Made by a program: the position numbers and the translations under genes
The notes under the pieces: model-generated
What the model was told of the DNA's origin: nothing
Databases searched by the model: none
The model's input: only the letters and a program-made list of their open reading frames with translations
Part shown: positions 53,813 through 64,000 of the stretch, in pieces
Layout of the letters: each line of letters starts with the position of its first letter
Position numbering within the stretch: the stretch's first letter is position 1
DNA from: Eutrigla gurnardus
Taxonomy: Eukaryota; Chordata; Actinopteri; Perciformes; Triglidae
DNA: 64,000 nucleotides
Assembly: GCA_963514095.1 (NCBI GenBank)
Contig: OY741283.1
Location: 4,234,042 to 4,298,041, forward strand
Direction of reading: 5' to 3'

Positions 53813-54886
53813 GGTAAAGGGTCCTGAGAGAGAAGATGAACAGATTGTGTACTAAACGTAACCAGTCACTAACATTTAGAGGAATGACGATGTTTTTTTG
53901 TGCATTAAGAAGCACGAGGAATTTCTTTATAACTCATAACAAAATGAATACAACTAAAACCTTAAATTGAAAGAGCTACTGGCAACCTCAGTGGTTGGAG
54001 GTCTCATTTTATTCATTGTTTGTATTAATTAACTTAACTGTGAAAACATGCTCTTTCATTGTTCAGTTCCATCTGAAACTTTGTGCAACAATAATGAGTC
54101 AATCAGCCAATAAACCACATCTAATGGTGAGTGATGTTAACGGAAGAAGAGAAAACTATATAAATAAAATAAAAAAAACATTCAAGCTGTGAACCAGAAT
54201 TTGTTCTGAGACCTGAAGCAGCTTACTTACTCGCCCTCCTACACAATAAACAATCTATTCACTCCCTCAAACAGGCCTTCCTCTGCATGAAGCAACCCAC
54301 AGTCAAAAGAAATTCAACGGCTAAATAAATATGGTGCTAAATAGTTGAACCGAACATGAGTTTTTATTTTGTTATTTACCAAGCAGCTCGCTGGGGGGGG
54401 GGAAATCGTACATACTTTATCAGCCTTGATGTTAACAAAACACATTGTGATCTTCTGTTTAAGTGAAAACACAAAGCAAGGTAAAAAAAATGTAAATCAA
54501 TAACATTTTTGCATTATGGAGCATGAAGCATTCAAGTTAAGCCATAGTTCGTCTCTCCTCTTTCATTAAATAAAATCAACAGGTGGAGTTAGACGTTGCC
54601 AGTGCCAGACACCCTCAAAGGATGCGAGTGGAAAAAAAAAAGACTTGAGATGGAGCAACCCTGTGTGTTTAAACTGTGAAACCACACACACAAACCTACC
54701 AACAGGATCTTCTTGGAAAGTCAAAACACCATCTTAAATTCCAATTCATTGGGAGCTATAAACCCGATCTCCACTGGGATGTGGTCACACGGGAATAAGG
54801 CTGCTATTTTCCACACTGGCTGCTGTGGGGGCAACTAAAAACCCCAACATGGCAAACGAAGCAGATGAAAAAGAGAGAGCGAGAGG

Positions 54887-57800
54887 CTAGCTGATGATAC
54901 GGCTGATTGACTGCAAGGAAGGGAACTCCTCACTGTCCCTGTTGTGCAGGGACTTGTGGGAGCTGAAGTCTTTAGGGGCCAGTACCTGTCTGCAAGTGGG
55001 GCACACCTGGCAGTCCAGCTCGGCTGCTGCGTGAGCCACCGTGGTGGGCATCTGCCAGGCGTTCTTCTTGTTCTTGTTTTTCTTTCCTCCTCCGGCGCCC
55101 GACTGCTTCTCCAGCGCCCTACAGTCTCCGTGAGCAGTCAGGAGTTCCTGCTGCTTGCTGGTGTCCGGCAAGAGCACCAGCAGCTCGTTAAAGATGCGGT
55201 TAAAGTCATCCCCGAGCAGGTCCTTACAGCTGCTGTGGTACTCCACCGCTGACATCACACTCTGGGAACAAAGAGGAGGAGGAGGGTGAGGAACAAGTTT
55301 GTAGCCACTAATGAGTATTGGCAAGTATTATTATGGGAACACAACATCTTAAAATAATTCTCAGGATCATCATTTTTTTTATATTATTTGGCAAGTACCT
55401 GTCTGAACTGTGCAGAGTAGTTTTTGAACTGGTTGAACTTTGACTCGTCGTTGTGGAGGTACATTCTAATGGACTGGATCAGCTCCAGGTTCCTCTGATG
55501 GAAATCCTCTGGCACCAGGTAACCAGTGCTCGACACCTTGGGGGGCCTGGGACATAAGAATTATAATAATTACAATAATTTCTTTGTCAAACACAGACGA
55601 ACCCTATGAGAGCATGTACTAGAAAGGAGGATTGTCTCACAGGTTAACTGCAGACGGAGCAGGCTCCACCACATTGCTGTTGAGGGGGATTCCAGTGAAT
55701 CCCGGCGGAGGTTTGGTGGCTGAGATCCCCAGGCCGGGTGGAGGTGGTGGCAGAGTGGAGGATGGGGCAGGAGTTGAGGCTTTCAGCGGGAAGGAGGACT
55801 TGAAGCCTGTGAGATAAACAAAGTGTGAGCTACGATGACAACGGACCTTTATTTTCAGTATGAACAATATAAAGGGAAGAACAGAAAATGCACCTGGTGG
55901 AGGCTTCTTGGTCATGAGAGCAGGGAACTCTTCCTCCTGTTCAATAGGGGGGTCTGCCTTGGGATGAGGAGTTATCGCAACAGCCTCTTTACTACTGGGT
56001 GCTGGTTTTTCAGGGTGGCCATTAGCCAGCCCACTCATCAGTGTCGCCGTCGGAGCGCTGGAGGGGGGTTTGATCCTTTTCTCGGGGACGTTCTCCTTTT
56101 GTGCCACCGTTTTCACCGAGATTGTACTGACGGTTTGTGTCGTCCCCGACATGGACGACACAGAAGGAGAGGGGACAGCCGTGTTCTTCTGCTGTTTTTT
56201 CTTCTTGTTGGCTTTAGAGGTAGGAGGCTCAGTGCTGGGGGTCGGGTTTGGAGGGGTGGAGGTCACAGTGGGGGGTTTGCTGTTGCCCCCTTTAACCGTG
56301 AGCAGAGAGGAGATGTCCAACATGGTGGGAACTGAGCGGAACTCCTGCTGCGTCAAACCTCCTTTATTATCATCATCAGAAGGAGGAGAGTGTGTAGATG
56401 CTTTTACATTCTCGCTCATCTTCTTTTTCCTCCGTGAAGATGAAGAGTTCGAGGAGGAGAGGAGCTGAGGGCCAGATGATGCAGATGAGAGCGGAGGGGG
56501 AGGTCTGGAGGACGGAGGGGGGTTAGGGTTAGAGATGGGTTTAGCTACAGCCGTATGGTTGGACCAAGCAGAGTTGGTGCCAGCTGCGTGTTTGAGGGGC
56601 CGGATTTTGGACACAAGCGCGGGGAAGTCCTCCTCTTGGAAGGAGGAGGACTTCTTGGGTTGGGCAGAGTAAGCCGGGGTCATGGGGGATGCAACGGCTA
56701 CAGCCGATAGGCTCGGGAAGTCGTCTTCCTTCAAAGCTGCATGGGCCGCTGTTACCGCCGCAGGAGCTAACTTCACACTGGAGGGACGCAAACAACACAA
56801 AGTCAACATTTCAGTACACTTTGGTGTGTCATGAGGATTTCAGTGTGTACGGAGAAGAGTAAAACATTACATGGGTGGGGCAGCTGTGGCCCCTAAAGCT
56901 GGGAAGTCGTCTTCTTCTTCCCCTGGAGTAGCGCTCTGCATTGTTCTTACTGTTAAAGAGAACAAAACACATCAGCACAGTGAGTTTGGCTGCTGATGAT
57001 CACTGCTGTTTCTTCTTCTGCAATACGTGTTTCTGCTTTTATAGCTAAATTATTGGCATCAACCAAGACAAGGAAATGGTGAAGCCAATAAACAACACAC
57101 TTAGTATTAATTATACTTTTTCCACCTGGAGGTTTGGTTATTGGTTTGATGAGTCCGGCCCTGTGTTTGGGCTCTTCTGGCTCAGCTCTCTCAGTCCTCT
57201 CTTCTCTGCAGTGTTTGGGAGCGCTCCTCTCCTGCATTGTTCCTCTTTCCTCCTGTCTACGCATTGCCATGGAGGCCCTCATAGCAGCTGCCACCTCCCT
57301 GTCCTCCTCCTCTCTGCAAGGACAAGCACACAGTCAAATACACTCAAACGCAAGGAGAAACCGATCCGAGACAAACACGACTTTGAACAGATATTTGATT
57401 GTAGCAGCCACTAAAAATATGGTTTGAACAGTCGGGTAATAAAAGCACTGGTGTACAAGTACAAGGTTGTGGGACACATAAACCATTGCAATATGCAACC
57501 ATCCATTCATTATTTTACAAGTTCACTCCTCAACAATGGCAGTGGATGCTCGGCAGTCCAGTTATCAGGGTCATGAAAGCGACAGCGATCCTTTGTATAT
57601 CCTGCAAGGTTTCTATATGCTGTTGGTGCACAAATACACAGAAATCTTCCCTACAATATTTAAAGCAGTGGAGTCTGACTGTCATAAACCACCATCCATT
57701 CAATGCAGCATTGCTAATTTAGACTCACCGGGAGTACCTCCAGCTCTTCTGTCCCCCATGAATCCTTCCTCGTCCTCCTCGACTCTGACGCATCTCCTCA

Positions 57801-60800
57801 TAGTCCTCGCCTGACACCAGACCTGAGGACAATGGAGGGTTTTTTTCACATTCACTGCCTTCAAACTACTACATCAACCTCTAATCATAAAGATGAGGTC
57901 ATCCTCAAACACGGAGCGATAACATGCTCACCGACCTTCATTTCTCCTCTGTTGCCTCGGGGCGTAGTTAAACTGCAGGTCGATGTGGCGGTTCTGTCGG
58001 GCCTCTGCTCGGTTCTTGCTGTGTGCTGCAGCCTTGTGGGCCTTGTAGTCGATCTCGGAGCGGAATGCATGGGTGAACTGTTCTGTGGCACAGCGGCCCT
58101 CCTCACACAGATAGTGACTCTCTCTGAAGTGCTCACTCAGGTATGGATAATCACTGTTGATAGCAAAGTTAAAAAAATATATATTTTTGACACAGCCACC
58201 ACACTAGAGCGACCAAATGGGGTTTCTATGTGTGACGAACAGCTATAAACACCTGTAATATTCCTGGGAACCATCTGCATCACAGAAATGGCAAAAGTAG
58301 TGGTCCCTGCGCAAGTGTTTAAGCAGCTCATCATTATCAAGGTAACGATCGTCGCAGAACTTGCAGAGCGGGTGTCCTCGGTGACTAGTGTCGTCTGGGT
58401 CTCCATGTGCTCTGTGACGAGCCAATTCCTTACGGTTGTACCATTTACGCTCATGGGAGAAGATCTGATGGGAGAGGTTTAGAGACACAGAGAAAGAAGT
58501 ATTAGAATACAAATGTAATACAAGTTATGCACCCAACTAAGACAAGAATCAATACTACATTGTTTAGCATAAAAACGTAGGTATGCATAATAAGCTCAAC
58601 TTATAACTAAATGAGCATTCTTCTTAGGGAGGACTAAAAGTTTCCAAATATCAACTTAAGGCTCGCAGGTAACCCATTCAACTCTGAAGATAGTTTCTTG
58701 TCTAATATAAACCCTAAGTACGCTGATTCCTTGGCTGTAACTTCAAAGTCACCCACTACCAATCTGAACCCAGGATCATTTATATTCTGCTTACCACGTG
58801 CTAACTTTGTGGATTTCTGAACCAAAGTGATTTTCTACTTCTAATGTCTCGTGACGAGAGACTAGGAGAGCTGAACCATCTGCGTAATCCCCTGCAGCAG
58901 CTGGTTGGGGATGAATATACCTTGAGATGCTTTGTGCAGAGCTTGCAACAGAAGAGCTCATGCTGCTTCCTCATGTGCTGCTCCAACTCTTCAAACTTGG
59001 AAAAGACCTTCGGCTCCGAACAGCGGAGGCACTCTGGCAACAGCAGATGCCTGATAAAAAACACACAAACACAGACCGAGCAATCAGTAAAAACAAGGAC
59101 ACAATATGGTTTTATCCCAATAATAAAACACTGGAGGATTTTCCTCATTTACCAGGCTACTTTTAGTCACAATATGTCTGCATGTGGTTACATACTTCCC
59201 AACACTTCATCAGGCTACTGCTTGCGGCAAGATGTGCTTTTCTATGGAGTCAGGTCAGTGACATTTTGAATTTTGGTATTGAAAAAAATTGCCATTGAAA
59301 AGAAATCCTGAACTAAGAAAAGCAAACACTGGCATTTTCATACTTGCATTAAAATAAAAGTTGTATTGCCACTGAAAAATACAACACGGGCATTAAAAAA
59401 AACAAGCTACCAATAAAGAGAAAATGTAAAACACTTATTCATTTACCATATATTCACACTGTTATTGTTATTTTCTTACACAATGATGCGTTAAGTTTCT
59501 ATTCAGTTTTCAGTTTCAATTCTCACCAAAGGGAGAGTGACACAGCCATATGTTACCAGCATTTGACTGGTAGATTGAGTATCCATTGCCTGTAGTCGCT
59601 GGTACAGTGAACTTGTGTATAACAACACAATAATAAATAACGGAGAGCAGAGCAGCACCTGTATCGGGCGTAGATCCTGTCGTCACAGAAATAGATATCA
59701 TGCTTCTTCTCACAGGGGAACTGCTGGTAGGGCAGAGACGAGAAGGCCTCCAGCTTTTTCACAAACACCACCTGAGGACAACAAGACAGTCAGAACCACA
59801 GTATATGAACTTATTCATAAACACATACTCTTTGTGCAGGGACAGAAAGGCTGTTGTGCACTGTTGATACAAAATATATATTCCGAGGCAAGTAAGGATA
59901 GTTTGGTAAGATTGAAAACTAAAAATGGAGCTGCTGTCATATATATGTTATGTAATGTTTCCTCTGGAATTATGGGAAAGTAGTCACCGTATATAACAGG
60001 TTAGTAAACCGTATATAACAGGTTAGTAAACCGTATATAACAGGTTGCATATATATTTATTTGCTATTTTAAAGGGAAGCAGTTCAAAACAATCACACAA
60101 CAGCAACAACCAGCTGTAATAATAGATGACAATGAACATTTCACAGTTGACAGGTAGTGTAAACGTCACTTTTTAAGAGAGTGGTAGATAGTAAGGCCCA
60201 AAGTCCAGCCCAACGTTAGCTGAAACCGAGAGGAACAATCGAAGGCTAGCAGACACACACGTCAGTTGCCGTAGAAATAAAAATGTCTAGCATTTGGCTA
60301 AATAGACAGCAGCAACAAGTACAGCCTCGACACTTTCGGTGCAACTGTCAGTGATCCCCCTCGCTGTCTCCCACTAGCAACCGAGCTACCGCCGCTGAGC
60401 CATTTATAACGTGCTAACACGCTGGTTTGTCAGAGAGCTAACAGCTGACATGCTCTCCCAGCCTTAGCTTAATGCACTGACAGCTCACCGAGCCACACGA
60501 TAACCCCGCTGGGCTAGCACTGTGTCAATGTGTTAGCCTACCCTACCTGATTAAAGGTAGAACTAGCTAGCTTACCTGGTGGGCTTGCTAATGTTACAGC
60601 GAGCTACCTTAGCTAAGCTAATGACAGCGAGGAAGAAGGGTAACGTTACGTTACTCTGTGGACACCACTAGTCAATGTCTTATCTTTAAACAACGCTTTT
60701 TATTCATCATGCATCCAGTTACGTTATTAAATCAGAGAAATTCAGATTATTTTTATAGGATAAAGCTGCCAGAGGCGTGCGGCCTAGTTAGCACCAACCG

Positions 60801-61013
60801 GGCGCCATCCCCGAGGCACAGTAGCGGAGGAATGCCCACCTTGTCGAGCTCTTCCCGGCAGACGGCGCAGTACTTCTGGTCGCACAGCACCCTCATTTTG
60901 GTGGAGCAGCGGTAACAAACCGGGTGGTCGCATTTTCCCAGGGCGAAGATGTCGACTTCTTGGCAGCACAGGACGCAGTGCTTCTCCGTGTCTTTAGTGG
61001 CGGTTGGAGCCAT
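54887..61013 (-). CDS. znf598: E3 ubiquitin ligase ZNF598
   Basis: Cytosolic RING ligase that senses collided ribosomes, ubiquitinates small-subunit proteins eS10 and uS10 and starts ribosome quality control. Exons: 60840-61013, 59659-59771, 58921-59050, 58253-58464, 57936-58153, 57729-57822, 57126-57313, 56871-56949, 55894-56777, 55641-55806, 55399-55546 and 54887-55261; 926 aa (human 904). The RING uses CVLC, CDH, CYRC and CAVC at about residues 13-52. C2H2-type fingers follow (KFEELEQHMRKQHELFCC, HPLCKFCDDRYLDNDELLKH, HYFCHFCDADG). Acidic FPAL/FPSL motifs recur (DDFPALG, DDFPSLS, EEFPALM), and the C-terminus has CPTCRQVL and ends ISRIIS. ATG 61013 has a good Kozak context (GACGCCATGG). Confidence 0.97.
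58620..58915 (-). mobile_element. Non-LTR retrotransposon RT relic in znf598 intron 3
   Basis: Minus strand reads GDYADGSALLVSRHET (58890-58843), the reverse-transcriptase active-site region YADD with the second Asp replaced by Gly. In another frame it then reads RLVVGDFEVTAKESAYLGFI followed by LDKKLSSELNG, as in the segment after the palm. Frameshift, stops and missing flanks make it dead. The LINE clade is not determined. Confidence 0.7.
59987..60046. repeat. 22-bp tandem repeat, about 2.7 copies
   Basis: Unit ACCGTATATAACAGGTTAGT plus AA, perfectly repeated, in znf598 intron 1. Confidence 0.95.
60047..60660. other. GCTAGC-rich part of znf598 intron 1
   Basis: Many scattered TTAGCTA/GCTAGC/GCTAAC words and no coding exon seen. 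Similar word use appears at 35840-35920, so it may be an old dispersed repeat. Confidence 0.4.
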
Positions 61014-61786
61014 GGCGTCGAGAAAGGCACAAATCAACTTAAGTGCTATTTGTTATGAAGAAGACACCACAGTCGCGAGAGCGCTTACGTAATTATGAAA
61101 GTCTGATTCACTGCCGCCGCGTCACGTATCGGTTGTGCCTCCGACCTGTATAGCATGCGGATGGGACGTCTCGCCTTGTGGTGCGGAGCTGCTTAGACCT
61201 ATCGCACGCTTTTCCTTTTGCGCAAGCCATCACGGCTGTTCCACGTGTGTCCCGTGGTGTGTGCCAGACAGGACACCGGTCTGATACGAGATACTGTACT
61301 TTGGGAAATAGTATTTACTACAAAATAAATACCCACAGGTACATCTATGGATTTTTATCATCAGATTTAGGAAATATGTCAAGATTAGGATTTACTGCAT
61401 TATAGTATTGTATTTTTTCCCTTCTCAATGTATATAAATATAAATCCCTGATGCTTCCTTGGAGATTTAGAAGTATTATATCGTTTTTTTTTGTTTAATT
61501 ATTTACTGCTTTTAATAGAATTCTGCACCATAAATGATCTGAAGCAACCTGAGCACACAGGAGACCAGGAAGGAGAAGTGTTGGGTGCCATCCAAGTCAG
61601 CTGCAGGCTCCCACATTTGCAAAATTTGATGTGGAGCTGGAATGAAACATACCGTATAAACCCTTTTAAGATCATAACCTTGGTTGTGTTGTGCACCTAT
61701 TTAACAATATATGGTGACAATTACAAACGTCTTCAGCACAGGGTTATATAGAGGAACACAATCAGTAGAATTAGAGGGAAAAGTGT
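61014..61786. other. znf598 promoter region and slc25a17-type gene downstream flank
   Basis: The first 250 bp is moderately CpG-rich (CGCCGCGTCACGTATCGG), no TATA box is seen, and it should hold the znf598 promoter. The rest is AT-rich with nothing recognised. Confidence 0.6.
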
Positions 61787-61792
61787 TTTATT
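61787..61792 (-). terminator. Candidate poly(A) signal of the slc25a17-type gene
   Basis: AATAAA on the minus strand, about 150 bp beyond the stop. Confidence 0.6.
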
Positions 61793-61940
61793 TGAAGGAT
61801 GAGGTCACCATTAAAGATTCAATGAAATGTTGAAAACTTGAAAGATAATAAAGGGACAGATTTCCAGGGAGTCGAAGTCCCCATCGTGATTAGTACATCA
61901 GTGCAGTAATGCGGTGAAACAGCCATGGTTGTGGAGCTGG

Positions 61941-64000
61941 CTAGCGTCTCTTGTAGTGGTTGCTGCTCAGGCCCATGAATCTGAACGTGCAGCTGGCAAT
62001 ATTCTCATAGAGAAGGAACATGAGTGCAGCCGTCAGCACCGTCTGCAGCAGCTTGGCCTCCAAGCCTTTAAACAGACCCAATACGCCGTACTTCCTATAG
62101 AAGGACACCAGAGTTAAAAAGGAAAGAAAAAACATGTCAATTATCACTATCTGAAGATAAGCCTTCTTAACATTTATAGTGGTGCATTAGTATGTTTTAA
62201 ATAGAGGTTTAAAAAGACATTGTTTTTGTTCCCCTAATGAGTTATTGAAGTTTCACTGTTCAGCGATCAGGACACCATGTGTACAGCCATTGTTTACTCA
62301 TCTGCAGTGGTTCATGTGGTATACAAGCATAGACATACAGTATTTACACCCTTCTAAATAAAAGACAACAACAGCAACTTGTAGGCTGGATGAATAAAAG
62401 GAGTTCTCTCGTTTTTCATGGCAATATTAACACGTTCTATGTTACTGGACCATTTACAATTATGCAAAGTTCTGCAAAATGTAAAAATTATTACAATTAA
62501 AACCTTATTTGAGAAGCTTAATATGTAATCTGTGTTTGTGTGCACCCACCTCACTCTGTTGACCAACAGACACTTGATTGTCCTCAGACTGGACACTAGT
62601 CTTGACTCATCTGTTGACGCACGGAACTGGCCAAACTGTAGCGATTTAATAAAAAACAACAACAAAGACACACACAAAAAAAACCATGCTCTTAAAGCCG
62701 CAATGTGTATAATTAGTGTGTGGGATCAAAGCATCTTATCAATTATTCTGACTTTACACTTGTAAATAAAACCCACGTGCTGTAAACACAAAACCTACCC
62801 TGAGGATGGACTGTATCGTCTGCAGCGGATACGTAGCAATGGTGGCAACGGCTTTGGCAACGGCACTGATCATGAAGACCTCAGCAGATGACAGCTTTGG
62901 GGGGGGGGTAAATAATTTCATATTATTAGCAGAACAGTGGTGACCTTTAGGTCTATCTGAGGAGTACGCCCTCTAGAGGGTTTACAGGAACCGTCACACT
63001 AATTAGTGACGTGATAACTCACATTATCCTCATACATTCATCCACCGTTGCTACGGTGAACAAAAATGCATAAAGGATCTGCTTCAACAGTCTCTCTCTG
63101 CTTAAGCCGCACAAAAGTCATGTGAACAGAATTAGTGCATTTCGAGTGTCCACCCGTCCAGATAACGGGATGACCTGAAGTAACTTCCCTCCTTTTCTTT
63201 TCCATTGGTTAGTTAAAATTTGTATAAGACTATTATGCATATATTTTATTTTACTATTATGAGGCACTTCTGTTTACCTGTAATATTAGTTTATTATAAT
63301 AACGTTATATTATATTGTAAATTGTATTATATTCAGGTTATTCAGCGACAGTGTATTACTGATCATTCTAACTCTTTTTTTAACATATTTTGAGCTTTTA
63401 TAAATATTTAATATTTTATGTTTCAATTTCCAGGGATGTTCAAAACATGTTCTCATGTTATCTGTACTGTAACTGGCGTTTTTAATTTATTTGTTCCTCC
63501 TTTTACATTTCAATTTTCACAGCCCTTTCTTAAATGTTTGTTATAAAGTGCTTTTGTAAGAGTAATATTGTCTAATTTCAGCACAGATGACTCCTTTCCT
63601 TCAAACGTCTGTATTCTCCTAACCCCTCCCTCCCTCCCTCACCTCCCTGGACGCTCCTCTCCTCAGCTGCCTCTTCAGGCCTTCGTAAATCATGAACTGG
63701 ATGGCGGGGTTCAGCACCAGCAGCAGGGACGGGAAGGTCCCGTTCCACAGCGCGCCCACGCCCTCATCACGGATGATCTGCACAAAAGCATCTGCAAAAA
63801 AACAAAAGAGCAAATCAGCCATTACTGACAAAAAAAACGTGTGGTTTCACGCCTCCGTTAAACAGTCACGTTGCAGTTTACAATATGGTCAAAAATGGCA
63901 TGGATGCACAGAACATACACAGAACTTACCCAGAATGCCAGAGTAGTTGGTGGGCCGTATATCTGCATTGCGGAATTTGGATCCCTGAAGCTTCAGCCTG
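61941..64000 (-). CDS. slc25a17: Peroxisomal membrane carrier of the SLC25A17 (PMP34) type, N-terminus beyond window
   Basis: Mitochondrial-carrier-family protein of the peroxisome membrane; the mammalian protein exchanges CoA, FAD, NAD and nucleotides. Exons visible: 63930-64000 (cut), 63643-63791, 62799-62894, 62550-62635 and 61941-62094, all in phase. LKLQGSKFRNADIRPTNYSG and IRDEGVGALWNGTFPSLLLV match the second repeat; AVAKAVATIATYPLQTIQSI is the third, with PLQTIQ in place of the usual Px[DE]xx[KR], as in human PMP34. GLFKGLEAKLLQTVLTAALM closes it, and the C-terminus is SNHYKRR. It could be the fish paralogue slc25a17l, since human SLC25A17 is not next to ZNF598; the missing half prevents a decision. 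Confidence 0.88.

Larger units (their letters stand above)
48335..54886. other. Tail-to-tail interval syngr3/znf598
   Basis: Contains both 3' UTRs. An A-run followed by AATAAA at 48480-48485 could end a short syngr3 mRNA; AATAAA near 52486 would give a much longer one. Minus-strand AATAAA at 54363-54368 and 54008-54013 are candidates for znf598. No further coding exon is supported. Also present are (GT)n at about 50252-50308, (TTC)n at 53146-53181 and a large CA compound repeat. Confidence 0.65.

Noticed and set aside
57885..58136. Separate 83-aa minus frame inside znf598
   Set aside because: Shadow of exon 57936-58153 in another frame.

Overview
The window is vertebrate nuclear DNA, almost certainly from a ray-finned fish and probably a spiny-rayed (percomorph) teleost. 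The evidence is split genes with short GT-AG introns, very many CA/GT microsatellites, several short TTAA-ended MITE-like elements of a kind frequent in percomorph genomes, and proteins that read as close but divergent orthologues of human genes. All gene models were assembled by eye from splice sites and reading phase; no search was run.

Layout: (1) 1-28,075, minus strand: myo15a (unconventional myosin XV). Sixty-one coding exons join in one uninterrupted frame of 4,112 codons; the last part of the C-terminal FERM domain lies beyond the left edge. The first coding exon alone is 5,649 bp. (2) 28,099-36,450: gene-poor DNA between myo15a and drg2, with many CA microsatellites and the expected site of a non-coding myo15a exon 1. 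(3) 36,677-39,884, minus: drg2, complete, 13 exons, 363 aa. (4) 39,885-40,425: a 541-bp head-to-head promoter interval. (5) 40,426-41,592, plus: gfer (ALR/Erv1-type sulfhydryl oxidase), complete, 3 exons, 193 aa. (6) 43,749-48,334, plus: syngr3 (synaptogyrin 3), complete, 4 exons, 234 aa, with a pyrimidine tract of about 970 bp running into the exon 2 acceptor. (7) 54,887-61,013, minus: znf598 (ribosome-collision E3 ubiquitin ligase), complete, 12 exons, 926 aa, tail-to-tail with syngr3. (8) 61,941 to the right edge, minus: the C-terminal part of a peroxisomal carrier of the SLC25A17/PMP34 type.

The genes do not form one pathway. Their order matters more: from general knowledge, DRG2-MYO15A are neighbours in human 17p11.2 and GFER-SYNGR3-ZNF598 in 16p13.3, both with the relative orientations seen here. 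The window therefore holds the junction of two human-separated gene blocks, exactly between drg2 and gfer.

No CRISPR array, virus or toxin gene was seen. The most unusual features are an array of about 13 diverged copies of a short motif in the myosin XV N-terminal extension, a cluster of myo15a 3' splice sites built on UG repeats, and the giant pyrimidine tract at syngr3 exon 2.
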